33,313 nt of DNA from Deltaproteobacteria bacterium (GTDB taxonomy: Bacteria; Desulfobacterota; DSM-4660; Desulfatiglandales; HGW-15): contig CP070840.1 of the NCBI GenBank assembly GCA_020342025.1, positions 3,258,698 to 3,292,010 on the forward strand, written 5' to 3'. The notes beneath the pieces were generated by a model that had not been told where the DNA came from, did no database searches, and saw only the letters and a program-made list of their open reading frames with translations. Made by a program: the position numbers and the translations under genes. Of this stretch, positions 1-8,125 are shown one piece after another. How positions within the stretch are numbered: position 1 is the first letter of the stretch; each line of letters opens with the position of its first letter.

Positions 1-7
1 CTTCCAT
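1..7 (-). CDS. Start of a minus-strand gene running off the left edge (partial)
   Basis: On the minus strand an ATG occupies positions 7-5, followed by GAA G before the window ends. Upstream of it is an AGGAGGAG ribosome-binding site with about nine bases of spacing. This is the only sign of a gene, so the product cannot be named. All genes up to 6834 are on the same strand, which fits. Confidence 0.4.
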
Positions 8-159
8 TTATCTACTCCTCCTAACGCCCTCAAAAAGCCATGATTACAAGGTGTATTATTGGCCCTTCCATGCCTACGAAGAATGGCCTCAGAGGTCAAC
101 ATCATAAGAAGGGAAGACATTTTTCCGATTTAGGTGTAACGTCTCCTGATCCTGCGGGT

Positions 160-735
160 CTAATCCGCGGGCCATTTTTCCCTAAATATCCATTTTGATT
201 TGGACTTCAGTACCTTGGTGGTAGGCTTGAAGGCCGGGTCGGGAATGCCCACGTTGACCCCAATGACCTGCTTGTATTTCTCAGGGACACCAAGGACCCG
301 GTTCACCTCTTCCTCCGCATCATCCCAATAGGCGAAAAGCTGTGTACCAAGCCCCTCGGTCACAGCCGCAAGGCAGAGGTTTTCCACGAACAACCAGGCG
401 CTCCCCATGTCATAACGGTGTGGATCATCCGGTTCCGGGGCATACGTGTAGAACATGAGGGAGGTGCTGTTGTTAAACACGTCTTTCTGCATCTGAAGCA
501 TGGCCCGGCCCGTCTCCGTGTCGGGCGTGAAGGTGGCGTTCAAATTTTTCTTTATCTCGCCCAGCTTCTCCCTTGTTTCCGGGTCATTGATAAGGATGAC
601 AAACCAGGCCTGACGGTTTCCTGCCGAAGGGGCCTTGGCGCCGGCCTCCATGAGGCGGTCAATCTGCTCTTCTGTGGGCGGGGCCGAAAATTTGCGGATC
701 GTCCGACGTTTCTCTATGGCTTCCCAAAGGTCCAT
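160..735 (-). CDS. Nitroreductase family FMN protein
   Basis: A 191-residue protein with the usual length and layout of FMN-dependent nitroreductases, which reduce nitro groups, quinones or enones with NAD(P)H in the cytoplasm. The N-terminal RRTIRKF (10-16) supplies the phosphate-binding arginines. APSAGNRQAW (35-44) is the flavin-site loop, and a GLGTQLF segment lies in the second half. The ATG at 735 is preceded by AAAGGAGAA. It sits 79 bp downstream of the class-V aminotransferase-like gene in the same direction, so co-transcription is possible. The physiological substrate is unknown; some relatives are flavin- or tetrapyrrole-modifying enzymes rather than nitroreductases. Confidence 0.85.
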   Translation of the reverse strand: MDLWEAIEKRRTIRKFSAPPTEEQIDRLMEAGAKAPSAGNRQAWFVILINDPETREKLGEIKKNLNATFTPDTETGRAMLQMQKDVFNNSTSLMFYTYAPEPDDPHRYDMGSAWLFVENLCLAAVTEGLGTQLFAYWDDAEEEVNRVLGVPEKYKQVIGVNVGIPDPAFKPTTKVLKSKSKWIFREKWPAD

Positions 736-814
736 GATTATTCTCCTTTCTGACGAATGATACTCTGTTCCACTGTAGCAGGACTGCAGGGAGCTTCAGT
801 GTTGCTCAGACCCG

Positions 815-2101
815 TCACATCTCCCGCAGGGCCGTTAACAAGCGGTCTATTTCTTCCAGGGTATTATAATGGACCAAGCCGATTCGCACCATGCCCCCGG
901 ACGCCTCCAGACCCAGTCGCTCTGTCACGCTCACGGCATAATAATTCCCATCCCAAACAAAAATACCCTGGTTCCCCAGGTAAGTGGCAATGGCCTTGGG
1001 CGTAAAACCCTCCCTGGTAAAGGCCAGGGTGGGACACCTCGCGCCAAATTCTTCTGGGTTGGTGATACCATAAACGGTTACGCCGGGGATTCTTTGCGTT
1101 TCTTCTAACATATAAGTAAAAAGAGGGCGTTCATAGGCACGGATCGTGTTCATGGCTTGTTTCAGTTCCCTGCGCCGTCCCTGGTAATGGCCGGATCTGG
1201 TGGAATCTGTCATACCCAGTTGAGGGCCGTATTCCCGACCCACCCCAGCCAGATAATTGACCCCAGCCAAAACCGCGGCCAGGCCTTCATGGTTTAGGGT
1301 GCCCGTTTCAAACTTGTGAGGCGGGTTGGGATTTGAGGGCCTTACTTTGTAAGCGGCCACTCGTTCGAGTAATTCCAGCCTTCCCCAGAGCACCCCCACA
1401 TGTGGGCCAAATAATTTGTAAGCAGAACAGACCAGAAAATCACAGCCTGTCGCCTGGACGTCAATGGGGCCGTGCGGGGCATAGTGCACAGCGTCGACCC
1501 AGAGCCACGCGCCCACATCGTGGACCAGGTCTGCAATACGGTCGATGGGATTGATGGTGCCCACGGCATTGGAGGCGTAGCCCACGGCGACCAGTCTGGT
1601 TCTATCTGTGAGGAGCGAGGCCAGATGCTCAAGATTTAGCTGGCAGTCTTCCACGTTGAAATCGGCCCATTTGATTCGCAGCCCTCTTTCCTCTAAGGCG
1701 ACCCAGGGCGCTATGTTGGCGTCATGGTCCAAGCGTGTAACCACAATCTCGTCATCCGGTTCAAGGATGCGGCCAATAGCCCGACTCAGGCTGAAGGTGA
1801 GGGTCGTCATGTTGGCACCAAAGACAATTTCTCTGGGGGAAGGGGCATTGAGAAAGTCGGCCATGGCCGCGCGGGCCTGCTCGATCATCTCATCGTTACG
1901 GTGGCTGGTGATAAAATGGCCCCCGTGATTTGCATTGGCACGTCTGAAATAGTCGCCCATTGCATCAATCACGGTTTGGGGGACCTGCGTCCCGCCCGGC
2001 CCGTCGAGATAAACGTATGGCCGCCCCTTTTCATCTGTTTCCTGTAAGGCCGGGAATTGGGTTCTCAATGGCGAAAGGTCCACAGATTTCTCAATCATCA
2101 C
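815..2101 (-). CDS. Cysteine desulfurase-like class-V aminotransferase fold protein
   Basis: A 428-residue PLP enzyme of fold type I. The Schiff-base lysine is K229 in SAYKLFGPH. The cofactor-binding Asp/His pair is D203 and H206 in WVDAVHYAP, and the N-terminal YLDGPGGTQ motif (31-39) is typical of the cysteine-desulfurase-like subfamily (TIGR01976 type). True SufS/IscS enzymes carry a catalytic Cys in a C-terminal loop; here that region (VWDGNYYAV) has none, so sulfur transfer is doubtful and another beta-lyase or aminotransferase reaction is possible. The annotated start is GTG at 2101, immediately followed by ATG at 2098; an AGGAG lies 6 and 9 bases upstream of the two, so either may be used. 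Nitroreductase follows in the same direction. Confidence 0.85.
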   Translation of the reverse strand: MMIEKSVDLSPLRTQFPALQETDEKGRPYVYLDGPGGTQVPQTVIDAMGDYFRRANANHGGHFITSHRNDEMIEQARAAMADFLNAPSPREIVFGANMTTLTFSLSRAIGRILEPDDEIVVTRLDHDANIAPWVALEERGLRIKWADFNVEDCQLNLEHLASLLTDRTRLVAVGYASNAVGTINPIDRIADLVHDVGAWLWVDAVHYAPHGPIDVQATGCDFLVCSAYKLFGPHVGVLWGRLELLERVAAYKVRPSNPNPPHKFETGTLNHEGLAAVLAGVNYLAGVGREYGPQLGMTDSTRSGHYQGRRRELKQAMNTIRAYERPLFTYMLEETQRIPGVTVYGITNPEEFGARCPTLAFTREGFTPKAIATYLGNQGIFVWDGNYYAVSVTERLGLEASGGMVRIGLVHYNTLEEIDRLLTALREM

Positions 2102-2452
2102 AAAAGACTCCTAAGAAATAAAGTGTTTCCCCAAATATCATAGAGTGCCCCAACTTTTAGTCAGGGATGATCAGCTTACCCCAGAGCTTCGGCTCGACAG
2201 AGATGGAATCGTTTTAAATCCCCCTCCCTTGATGGCCCGTCCTCCGTAGCCCCGCAAACGAGATCTCCGCTTCGCTACAACAGGCTACTAAAGCTGTCAT
2301 TCCGGGCGAGCCCCGGAATCCAGGAGGATCATGCCGTATCAAATCATTCTGGATCCCGGCTCGCGTCCCGCTCTGCGGGACTTGGCCGGGATGACGAACC
2401 GCGACACGGCCCCTCAAGGAGGAAGGCGGGGAGTGTCACCTATCGTGAGAAA
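2102..2452. other. 351-bp intergenic stretch carrying a palindromic repeat
   Basis: There is no convincing gene. The short minus-strand reading frame over 2214-2417 is explained by the GC-rich palindromic repeat at 2295-2396. The rest shows no clear promoter or terminator. Confidence 0.5.
2295..2396. repeat. About 100-bp palindromic intergenic repeat
   Basis: The stretch begins GTCATTCCGGG and ends CCGGGATGAC, an imperfect terminal inverted repeat. Inside are two more dyads: TTCCGGGC/GCCCCGGAA at the left, and GTCCCG/CGGGAC at 2366-2382. CCAG and CTGG halves flank a short central spacer. This resembles the dispersed palindromic repeats, with GTCATTCCGG termini, found between genes in many proteobacterial genomes. 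It carries no coding capacity. Confidence 0.65.
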
Positions 2453-3217
2453 TCAGGTTCGCAGATAGGAGGCACCATTGATGTCCACAATACATCCCGT
2501 CAAATAATCCGTTCCTTCAGAGGCCAGAAATACGATCGTGTTGGCCACTTCCTCAGGATAAGCAACACGTCCAAAAGGGCTCTGGGCTCTAAGTGCATCC
2601 CCTCTAGGACCAGAGAGCAACGGAGCAATCCTTTCCGTTTCAACGAAGCCTGGTGCGACCACATACACAAAGATATTGTGCGGTGCCAGGGCCAGCGCCA
2701 TGGATTGACTCAGCGCATTGAGCCCAGCCTTGCTTGCCCCGTAGGCAGGCGCATTCGGCTCCCCTCTGAAGGCTCCCCTGGATGAAACATTCACAATCTT
2801 TCCCCCACCCTGCGCCTTCATGTGCTGAATCATTCGGAAAGACACATTGGCTGGGCCCATCAAATTCGTTCGGATTGTGCGCTCCCATATTTTCTGCCAA
2901 CCTTCGTACGTCAAATCGAGTATAGAGTATTCTTCAAATATACCCGCATTATTGACCAGCACATGAATTCTTTCCGTTTCTCTGAGGACAGTATCCATCA
3001 TATGTTGAACGGAGTCATGATCTGATATGTCTGCCTGGACCATGAGATGCGGGCCGCCCGGAAGATCAGACAAGGTTTGCTCAGCAGCCTTTCGGTTTTC
3101 ATGATAGTGAATGATGACACGTGCGGACAATTCTGCGAATCTCTGGGCCGTTGCACGTCCTATACCTCGTGAAGAGCCGGTGATAAGAACGGTCTTATTC
3201 AAAAAATCCAAGTCCAT
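2453..3217 (-). CDS. SDR family NAD(P)-dependent oxidoreductase
   Basis: A 254-residue classical short-chain dehydrogenase, cytoplasmic. The nucleotide-binding TGSSRGIG is at 13-20 and NNAG at 89-92. The catalytic Ser is at 145/146, with Tyr159 and Lys163 in YGASK. The C-terminus (TGCIVDINGA) has the usual tetramer-interface strand. It is most like 3-oxoacyl-ACP-reductase-type or sugar/polyol SDRs, and the substrate cannot be read. The ATG at 3217 has GGAGG five bases upstream. It is one of three SDRs in the window, and with the SDR at 4676-5449 it brackets the EamA exporter. Confidence 0.9.
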   Translation of the reverse strand: MDLDFLNKTVLITGSSRGIGRATAQRFAELSARVIIHYHENRKAAEQTLSDLPGGPHLMVQADISDHDSVQHMMDTVLRETERIHVLVNNAGIFEEYSILDLTYEGWQKIWERTIRTNLMGPANVSFRMIQHMKAQGGGKIVNVSSRGAFRGEPNAPAYGASKAGLNALSQSMALALAPHNIFVYVVAPGFVETERIAPLLSGPRGDALRAQSPFGRVAYPEEVANTIVFLASEGTDYLTGCIVDINGASYLRT

Positions 3218-3636
3218 CTCATCCTCCAGGGGTCATTTGTTTTGAAGTTAATACCTGGTCCTCACCCGTTTGGCAGGATCTTTGATGGGCCAGGTCAGGA
3301 ATTCTTGGCTTTGCCCATAGAATGGGTTTTAAGTGATCTAAAGTGAAAAGTGAGCTAAAGTGAGCTGAAGTTGAGGTGCTCGCCTTTGGCGAGGTCTATT
3401 TTGAAACGGGTAAAAATCTCATTCACTTTAGTCACCTTAGAGCACTTTAGGCACTCTAAAGGAGATTGCGCAATCAAACTACCCTGCGGGCAGCTGAAAG
3501 CCGGGTCCTGTGGCCCCGGGTTCTTTACTAAATCTCAGTATATCTGACGGAACACCCTATCAAATTTCAGATGCTCGGGCCAGTTTCAAGAAAACAAAAT
3601 GAAAAGGGAAAATCCATAGGGGAGATGACTTCATGC
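3218..3636. other. 419-bp intergenic stretch with short repeats and hairpins
   Basis: No gene was seen. It holds the CTAAAGTGA repeat cluster described separately. It also holds a hairpin CTCGCC-TTT-GGCGAG at 3379-3393 and a GC-rich hairpin at 3501-3519 (CCGGG/CCCGG arms). Neither hairpin is followed by a U-tract in the direction of the flanking genes, so I do not call them terminators. Confidence 0.5.
3331..3460. repeat. CTAAAGTGA direct/inverted repeat cluster
   Basis: CTAAAGTGA occurs at 3338-3346 and 3355-3363, with a degenerate copy from 3365. The exact reverse complement TCACTTTAG is at 3423-3431, with GCACTTTAG at 3442-3450. The two groups flank the 3379-3393 hairpin, so the whole can fold back on itself. 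Function is unknown; it may be a degenerate mobile palindrome. Confidence 0.5.
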
Positions 3637-4494
3637 TCAGCCGGGCAGAAACGCCCCGATGGTCGCCACCGCCAGGAGCAGACCCACCACCTTACGCTTC
3701 GTGAACCGTTCGCCCATCCAGAGGGTCACCATCAAGGCGCTCACCACAAAGCTGAGCTGCCCGATGGGCGTCACCACACTTGCCTCCCCCTTCTTTAAGG
3801 CGGCCAGCAGAGCAATGAGCCCCATAGCGAGACACGCGCTCGCCGCTACACCATGAGCCCATCCCTGCCGCGAGAAACGTGGACCTCCCTGGGTCAGATA
3901 GGCATAAATAAAGGCAACGGTTATGAAGCATATCGCTTGGCTATGTAGAAACATGGCGGGTGCCACCCCACCCGACACACCTAGCTTGTAGATGATGTTG
4001 AGCAGCCCGATGGAGGTCATTGCGGCAAGCGCCCATAGAATCGAGGCGGTCCGACCTCTGCGGATAGCTTTCGCATTGAAGCGGAATTCCGACAGGAGGA
4101 AAATCGAGGAGGCGGCGAGAAAGAATCCGATGCCTTTGCGGGGTGTCATGGGCTCTCCCAGAAAGAGGATCGCCACCAGGGCCGTGATGACGAAGCTGAT
4201 CCGATAGATGGGGGTGCTCACGCTCGCCTCTCCCAAGCTGACACTCCGCATAAAGGCCCAGATGCCAAAGAAGAGGAAAAAGGCTGCGACGAGGCCGAGA
4301 AATGCAAGCGGCGTCCAGGTGTAGGTCCCTTCCAAATAGGCCCAGAGGGTCACGGTCGGGACGAAGAAACAGGCCTGTGAACAGGTCATGGTCCCTGCTG
4401 AGATTCCTTTGCGGACCGCTTTTGAGTAAATAAAGTCATAGATGCCGATCAGCAGCATGGAGAGCAAAGCCAGAAGGATGTAAGGGGGAATCAT
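3637..4494 (-). CDS. EamA/DMT-superfamily transporter
   Basis: A 285-residue, very hydrophobic protein with about ten predicted membrane segments, the usual size for EamA drug/metabolite exporters of the inner membrane. The internal duplication is visible: LGEASVSTPIYRISFV in the first half repeats as KGEASVVTPIGQLSFV in the second. Each is followed by a LGEP/MGER and RKG/RKVVG turn. The ATG at 4494 is preceded by GAGGGAGA. It lies between two SDR genes on the same strand, so it could export a product or import a substrate of that set. Transported compound unknown. Confidence 0.9.
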   Translation of the reverse strand: MIPPYILLALLSMLLIGIYDFIYSKAVRKGISAGTMTCSQACFFVPTVTLWAYLEGTYTWTPLAFLGLVAAFFLFFGIWAFMRSVSLGEASVSTPIYRISFVITALVAILFLGEPMTPRKGIGFFLAASSIFLLSEFRFNAKAIRRGRTASILWALAAMTSIGLLNIIYKLGVSGGVAPAMFLHSQAICFITVAFIYAYLTQGGPRFSRQGWAHGVAASACLAMGLIALLAALKKGEASVVTPIGQLSFVVSALMVTLWMGERFTKRKVVGLLLAVATIGAFLPG

Positions 4495-4675
4495 ATCGTC
4501 TCCCTCGGAGATATCTTGTGCTCACGAAAGGCGGCCGCGCCGAAGTCTCTCGCCGCGGCGCAGCCTCCGGCGTAGACCGGGTGGCTAAGGCGGGTGCCAT
4601 GCTTCGGCGGAGTTGCGCTTGGCGCTCCTTTAGATCCTAGGGCGAAATGGATAATCTCCTGCAGAGAAGACCCTG

Positions 4676-5449
4676 TCAGTGAATGGTCCAGCCTCCGTCC
4701 ACCATGATCACGTGCCCAACGACCATATCGGACAGGGAACTGCAAAGAAACAGGGTGGCACCAATGAAATCTTCCGGTTGGGCCCACCGACGGATGGGGA
4801 GCATCTCTCCGAGGGCCCATTCCTTATAGCCCGGCCGCTGCATGAGTTTGCGCCGGGTGGGTGTTTCCGTGACGCAGGGCGCTATGCCGTTTACATAAAT
4901 CCCTTTCTCCGCCCACTCGTAGGCGAGGGCACGGGTCAGGTGGTGAACACCCCCCTTTGCCGCCGCATAGACGGACCGACCTCTAAATGCGACCCGGCCG
5001 ATGGTGGACCCCATATTAATGATTTTGCCGCGGCCCTGTGGAAGCATCATTTGGGCGGCTGCCTGGGAGGCAAAGAAGACCGCCTTTAAAGAGGTATCCA
5101 GGGTCTGATCCCACTCCTCTTCTGTGACCTCTAAAGCTTCTACCGTATCGGTCCACGCGGCGTTGTTAATCAGGATGTCAATCTTCCCCAAGGTCTCATG
5201 CACCTGGGTGACCATAGCTCGGATCTGCGACACATCCCTGAGGTCGGTGGGAAGCACTAAGGCCTTAGGACCCAGTGTTTCAATCTCTGAAGCCACTTCC
5301 TCCAGAGCGGACTGGTTTCGGCTGACCAGGGCCACATGGACCCCTGCCTCTGCCAACGCAATAGCCAGGGTCCGCCCGATCCCTTGGGATGCGCCGGTGA
5401 CGATGGCCACCTGGTCTTTGAGACCAAAACTGTTCCAATTGTTACTCAT
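4676..5449 (-). CDS. SDR family NAD(P)-dependent oxidoreductase
   Basis: A 257-residue classical SDR. It has TGASQGIG at 18-25, NNAA at 95-98 in place of NNAG, a catalytic Ser near 148, and Tyr161/Lys165 in YAAAK. The C-terminal VDGGW is typical. It most resembles gluconate-5-dehydrogenase or 3-oxoacyl reductase-type SDRs. The ATG at 5449 has TTGGAGGAT upstream. It is 116 bp downstream of the M24 hydrolase gene and 181 bp upstream of the EamA gene, all in one direction. Substrate unknown; a secondary alcohol or 2-keto group is the safest guess. Confidence 0.9.
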   Translation of the reverse strand: MSNNWNSFGLKDQVAIVTGASQGIGRTLAIALAEAGVHVALVSRNQSALEEVASEIETLGPKALVLPTDLRDVSQIRAMVTQVHETLGKIDILINNAAWTDTVEALEVTEEEWDQTLDTSLKAVFFASQAAAQMMLPQGRGKIINMGSTIGRVAFRGRSVYAAAKGGVHHLTRALAYEWAEKGIYVNGIAPCVTETPTRRKLMQRPGYKEWALGEMLPIRRWAQPEDFIGATLFLCSSLSDMVVGHVIMVDGGWTIH

Positions 5450-5565
5450 CAGGTATCCTCCAAAACGCCCTTGAAGTGAATGAGGGGAGAGGCGGTGTCA
5501 ACCCCCCTCTGTCATGGCGAGCGACGACATTATCGCAAACTCTCTGGGGTGAGAGGCAGAGCGAT

Positions 5566-6834
5566 CTACCGCATGGCCTCTTCCATGTGTTCCATCATTG
5601 TAAAGACGACGGGTCCTTCGGCCGTCACCAGAACATTTTCCTCCAGGCGGGTTGTCTGCGGAAGCCCGGGGTGGCCGGCAAACGTCTCTGCTGCAAAATA
5701 CATGTTCTCCTTGATCTCGGCCGGATAATCCAGAGAGTACGCCCGTGAAATCCACATCCCCTCATACAGGGTGATGCCGATGCTGTGGGCGAATTGCTGG
5801 AGCGTGACCGTGCCATATTTATCATCATCATACTCGGGGAACGCGGCCGCCACGTCAGCCGTCGTTTTGCCGGGGCGTAGATTATCGATACCTGCGTACA
5901 TGGAATCGTAGACCTCCCGATAGAGGTCAATCTCCTGTTGCGTCATCTTGCTGGCGCATTTCATGCAGCGGACGAAATCCACGAAATAGCCGGACGGCCC
6001 CACCGCATTGATGTCCACGATAACCAGATCGCCCTGGCGGATCATCTTGTCGGTGGCCCAACGGCGGTAGGGGCTCGTATTGCCCCCTGAGGCAACAATG
6101 ATGTCATAGATGATCTCGCAACCCTGGCTCAGCATAAAATCATGGACCTTGGCCTCGATCTCACGCTCACGGACCCCGGGTTTTAACCACTCATGCTTGA
6201 TTTTCCACATGGCCGCATCCCCTATGGAAGATGCCTGCTTTAACAATTCGATTTCATCCCGCGTTTTGATCACCCGTGCGGCTGACATGGCCGGCCAACC
6301 GTTCACGATATTGACTTTGCGTTCCCGGAAGGCTTCCAGAGAGGGCCAATCGAAATTGTCCACACCGATCCGCTCTTTTCGGACGCCGTGTTCCTCCAAG
6401 ACCTCGACCACAGTATCGGCCATTTTCCCGGCCATGTGAGGTACGGCTCCCTCTGCCCACTGCCAGGTCATGGCGGGCTTGATGCGACCTTCCATCCATG
6501 GCATGTCCATCCTGGCGCAGTGTAAATCCGAACCGGCGGTCTCGAAAAGCACCGGCTCGCCGCCATGGGGAAGCACTGCGTATCGGATGTTGATGTTATA
6601 CTTCCAGTTGCCCTGGTATGAGGCTGTGACATAGCGGATGTTGGCACCGGCAAAGAGGACCAACGCGCCCAAGTCATGTGCCTCCATCTGTTCACGGGCG
6701 CGCTGCAACCGTTCCTTGCGGAGGCGGTCGAAATCGACGCGATACTGCCAATCGGCACCGGTCTGACTATAGAGACGGCGCGGATCCCATTCGTGCGGCT
6801 TGCCAATAAACTCTGTATCCAGTTTGTATCCCAT
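5566..6834 (-). CDS. M24 family metallohydrolase (creatinase / Xaa-Pro peptidase-like)
   Basis: A 422-residue pita-bread-fold protein with the N-terminal creatinase domain (about 35-190) and the C-terminal M24 domain (about 195-410). Apparent metal ligands in order are D274, D286, H350, E383 and E398. Position 276, two residues after the first Asp, is Asn. NIRYVTASYQ (65-74) and a DYP-containing loop after the His (369-371) recall the DddP type of M24 protein (DMSP lyase), but DddP keeps an Asp at the 276-equivalent, as far as I recall. Peptidase, amidinohydrolase or lyase activity cannot be separated here. The ATG at 6834 has AAAGGAGGTC, the strongest ribosome-binding site of the block. It is the first gene of the leftward run and is divergent from the XRE regulator. 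Confidence 0.85.
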   Translation of the reverse strand: MGYKLDTEFIGKPHEWDPRRLYSQTGADWQYRVDFDRLRKERLQRAREQMEAHDLGALVLFAGANIRYVTASYQGNWKYNINIRYAVLPHGGEPVLFETAGSDLHCARMDMPWMEGRIKPAMTWQWAEGAVPHMAGKMADTVVEVLEEHGVRKERIGVDNFDWPSLEAFRERKVNIVNGWPAMSAARVIKTRDEIELLKQASSIGDAAMWKIKHEWLKPGVREREIEAKVHDFMLSQGCEIIYDIIVASGGNTSPYRRWATDKMIRQGDLVIVDINAVGPSGYFVDFVRCMKCASKMTQQEIDLYREVYDSMYAGIDNLRPGKTTADVAAAFPEYDDDKYGTVTLQQFAHSIGITLYEGMWISRAYSLDYPAEIKENMYFAAETFAGHPGLPQTTRLEENVLVTAEGPVVFTMMEHMEEAMR

Positions 6835-7035
6835 TTCTGACCTCCTTTTTCATTAGGTTAAATAGCTTTGAAAGTTGGAAACCAATAAGACAAATGGCAC
6901 TCGTACAATTCCTCCATCCATCAGAAACAACCCCTATTGGGGTGGCGTGAAGAGAAGTCCGTGGGGCCATATTTTTCAGGCGACGGCGAGGTGTCCAAGT
7001 CGCTAAATATCGTGTTCATAGGAGAGTTTCGGATA

Positions 7036-7070
7036 TGTCTTTCTTAGACAGAGATGAAATGCGATGTCAA
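7036..7070 (-). promoter_or_regulatory. Possible promoter with overlapping palindrome for the leftward M24 gene
   Basis: On the minus strand TTGACA lies at 7070-7065. At 17-18 bp spacing comes CTAAGA/TAAGAA, a weak -10. The palindrome TGTCT-N5-AGACA at 7036-7050 covers that -10 position, as a repressor site would. The leader would be about 200 bases. The -10 is poor, so this is tentative. Confidence 0.3.
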
Positions 7071-7233
7071 GTGAAAATTCACCCCGAGCGAAAAAGCACA
7101 CTTACCCCATGGCCCTTATTAATAGGGGCATGGACAGGTCGCAGCAAAGCGCCTTTTGGGCCCTGTTGGATACTATAATGTATTGATATTGAAACTTAAT
7201 TTATGGTTTTCCTCCTTTACTCTAGGCCGTGCG

Positions 7234-7254
7234 ATATTCAGTATTAATGAATAT
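7234..7254. promoter_or_regulatory. Inverted repeat ATATTCA-N7-TGAATAT, candidate operator
   Basis: A perfect 7-bp inverted repeat with a 7-bp spacer, 22 bp upstream of the TTGACA at 7277 and about 125 bp before the XRE-cupin start. Its size and place suit a dimeric HTH regulator, most simply autoregulation by the adjacent XRE protein. No binding evidence exists. Confidence 0.4.
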
Positions 7255-7276
7255 TTTCACTAACAGTAAAAACGAC

Positions 7277-7305
7277 TTGACATATCCTTAGAGCCGGGGC
7301 ATGCT
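7277..7305 (+). promoter_or_regulatory. Possible promoter of the XRE-cupin regulator
   Basis: A consensus -35 TTGACA is at 7277-7282. At 17-bp spacing is CATGCT (7300-7305), a weak -10. The weak -10 means the -35 carries most of the case. It is directly downstream of the 7234-7254 palindrome. Confidence 0.3.
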
Positions 7306-7380
7306 AGCCAAAGAAAAATTAGGTTGATCGATTTTTTGAGATATCAAAGAGTTTGATTTGTGAAAGAGGGAAGCTAGACC

Positions 7381-8007
7381 ATGCCGAGTACATTGATTGA
7401 CCTGGGTAAAAAGATCCGCAACGAACGTCAAGAACGTCAACTCACCTTAGAAAAATTTTCTCAGATGACCGGTCTCTCCAAGAGCTTTCTTAGCCAGGTG
7501 GAACGGGGTATCACGGAGCCCTCCATCACCTCCCTGAAAAAAATCGCCAAGCAGTTTGGATTCAGTGTGGTGAATCTCTTCCAAAATGGGGACACGCTGA
7601 ATTCCAATTGGGAATATCACAGCGCCCCCATCAAATATTCAGAAAAAAGCATGAATTATGTGGAAAAGGCGGAGGTGGTACGTGCCGATAAGCGCAAGAG
7701 GTTCGCTCTCCCGGGCTCAAAGGTCATGTATGATCTGCTCACACCCGATATGAACCGCCAGTTAGAGGTCATGTATATGCGTGTCTCCGAAGGTGAAAAT
7801 TCTGGTGAACAACCCATGCTCGACCCCCCCGGGGAGAAGGTGGGTCTGGTGTTGAAAGGGTCTATTGAAGTATCCGTGGGCACTGAGGTCTACCAGCTCG
7901 GGGAAGGAGACAGCATCTACTATCCTGCCAACATACCGCACTCCTGGCGCGCCCTGGAAGGAGACTCTATCGAGGTGGTCTGGATCTTGACGCCGCCTTC
8001 CTTTTAG
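7381..8007 (+). CDS. XRE-family regulator with C-terminal cupin domain
   Basis: A 208-residue two-domain regulator. Residues 8-62 form an XRE/Cro HTH (recognition region LSKSFLSQVERG, then PSITSLKKIAKQFG). The C-terminal half is a cupin_2 small-ligand sensor, seen in GLVLKGSIEVSVG and GEGDSIYYPANIPHSW. Such proteins usually control a nearby metabolic operon in response to an acid or amine ligand. The ATG at 7381 follows AGAGGGAAGC. It precedes the condensing enzyme/GlcD/GlcF run by 118 bp in the same direction and is divergent from the M24 gene, so either or both could be its target. Confidence 0.9.
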   Translation: MPSTLIDLGKKIRNERQERQLTLEKFSQMTGLSKSFLSQVERGITEPSITSLKKIAKQFGFSVVNLFQNGDTLNSNWEYHSAPIKYSEKSMNYVEKAEVVRADKRKRFALPGSKVMYDLLTPDMNRQLEVMYMRVSEGENSGEQPMLDPPGEKVGLVLKGSIEVSVGTEVYQLGEGDSIYYPANIPHSWRALEGDSIEVVWILTPPSF

Positions 8008-8125
8008 CAAGGGGGTGGTGTATCTCATAATATGGCGTGTTCTGGGAGAGAAGATTCAACTGAAACACGAAGGGAGTCCATGCTAGATTCCTGAAGAATC
8101 AAAATCAAACCGAAAGGAGAACCCC

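Larger units (their letters stand above)
6835..7380. other. 546-bp divergent control region
   Basis: Lies between the leftward M24 gene and the rightward XRE-cupin regulator. No gene was found. It holds two short palindromes and two -35-like TTGACA hexamers, one on each strand, listed separately. The right half (7180-7340) is markedly AT-rich compared with the flanking genes, as expected for promoter DNA. Confidence 0.6.

Noticed and set aside
3501..3519. Rho-independent terminator after the EamA gene
   Set aside because: GC-rich hairpin is present, but no U-tract follows on the transcribed strand.
6880..6910. Sigma54 promoter at TGGCAC near 6896
   Set aside because: The first half matches, but the TTGC element does not follow at the required spacing.
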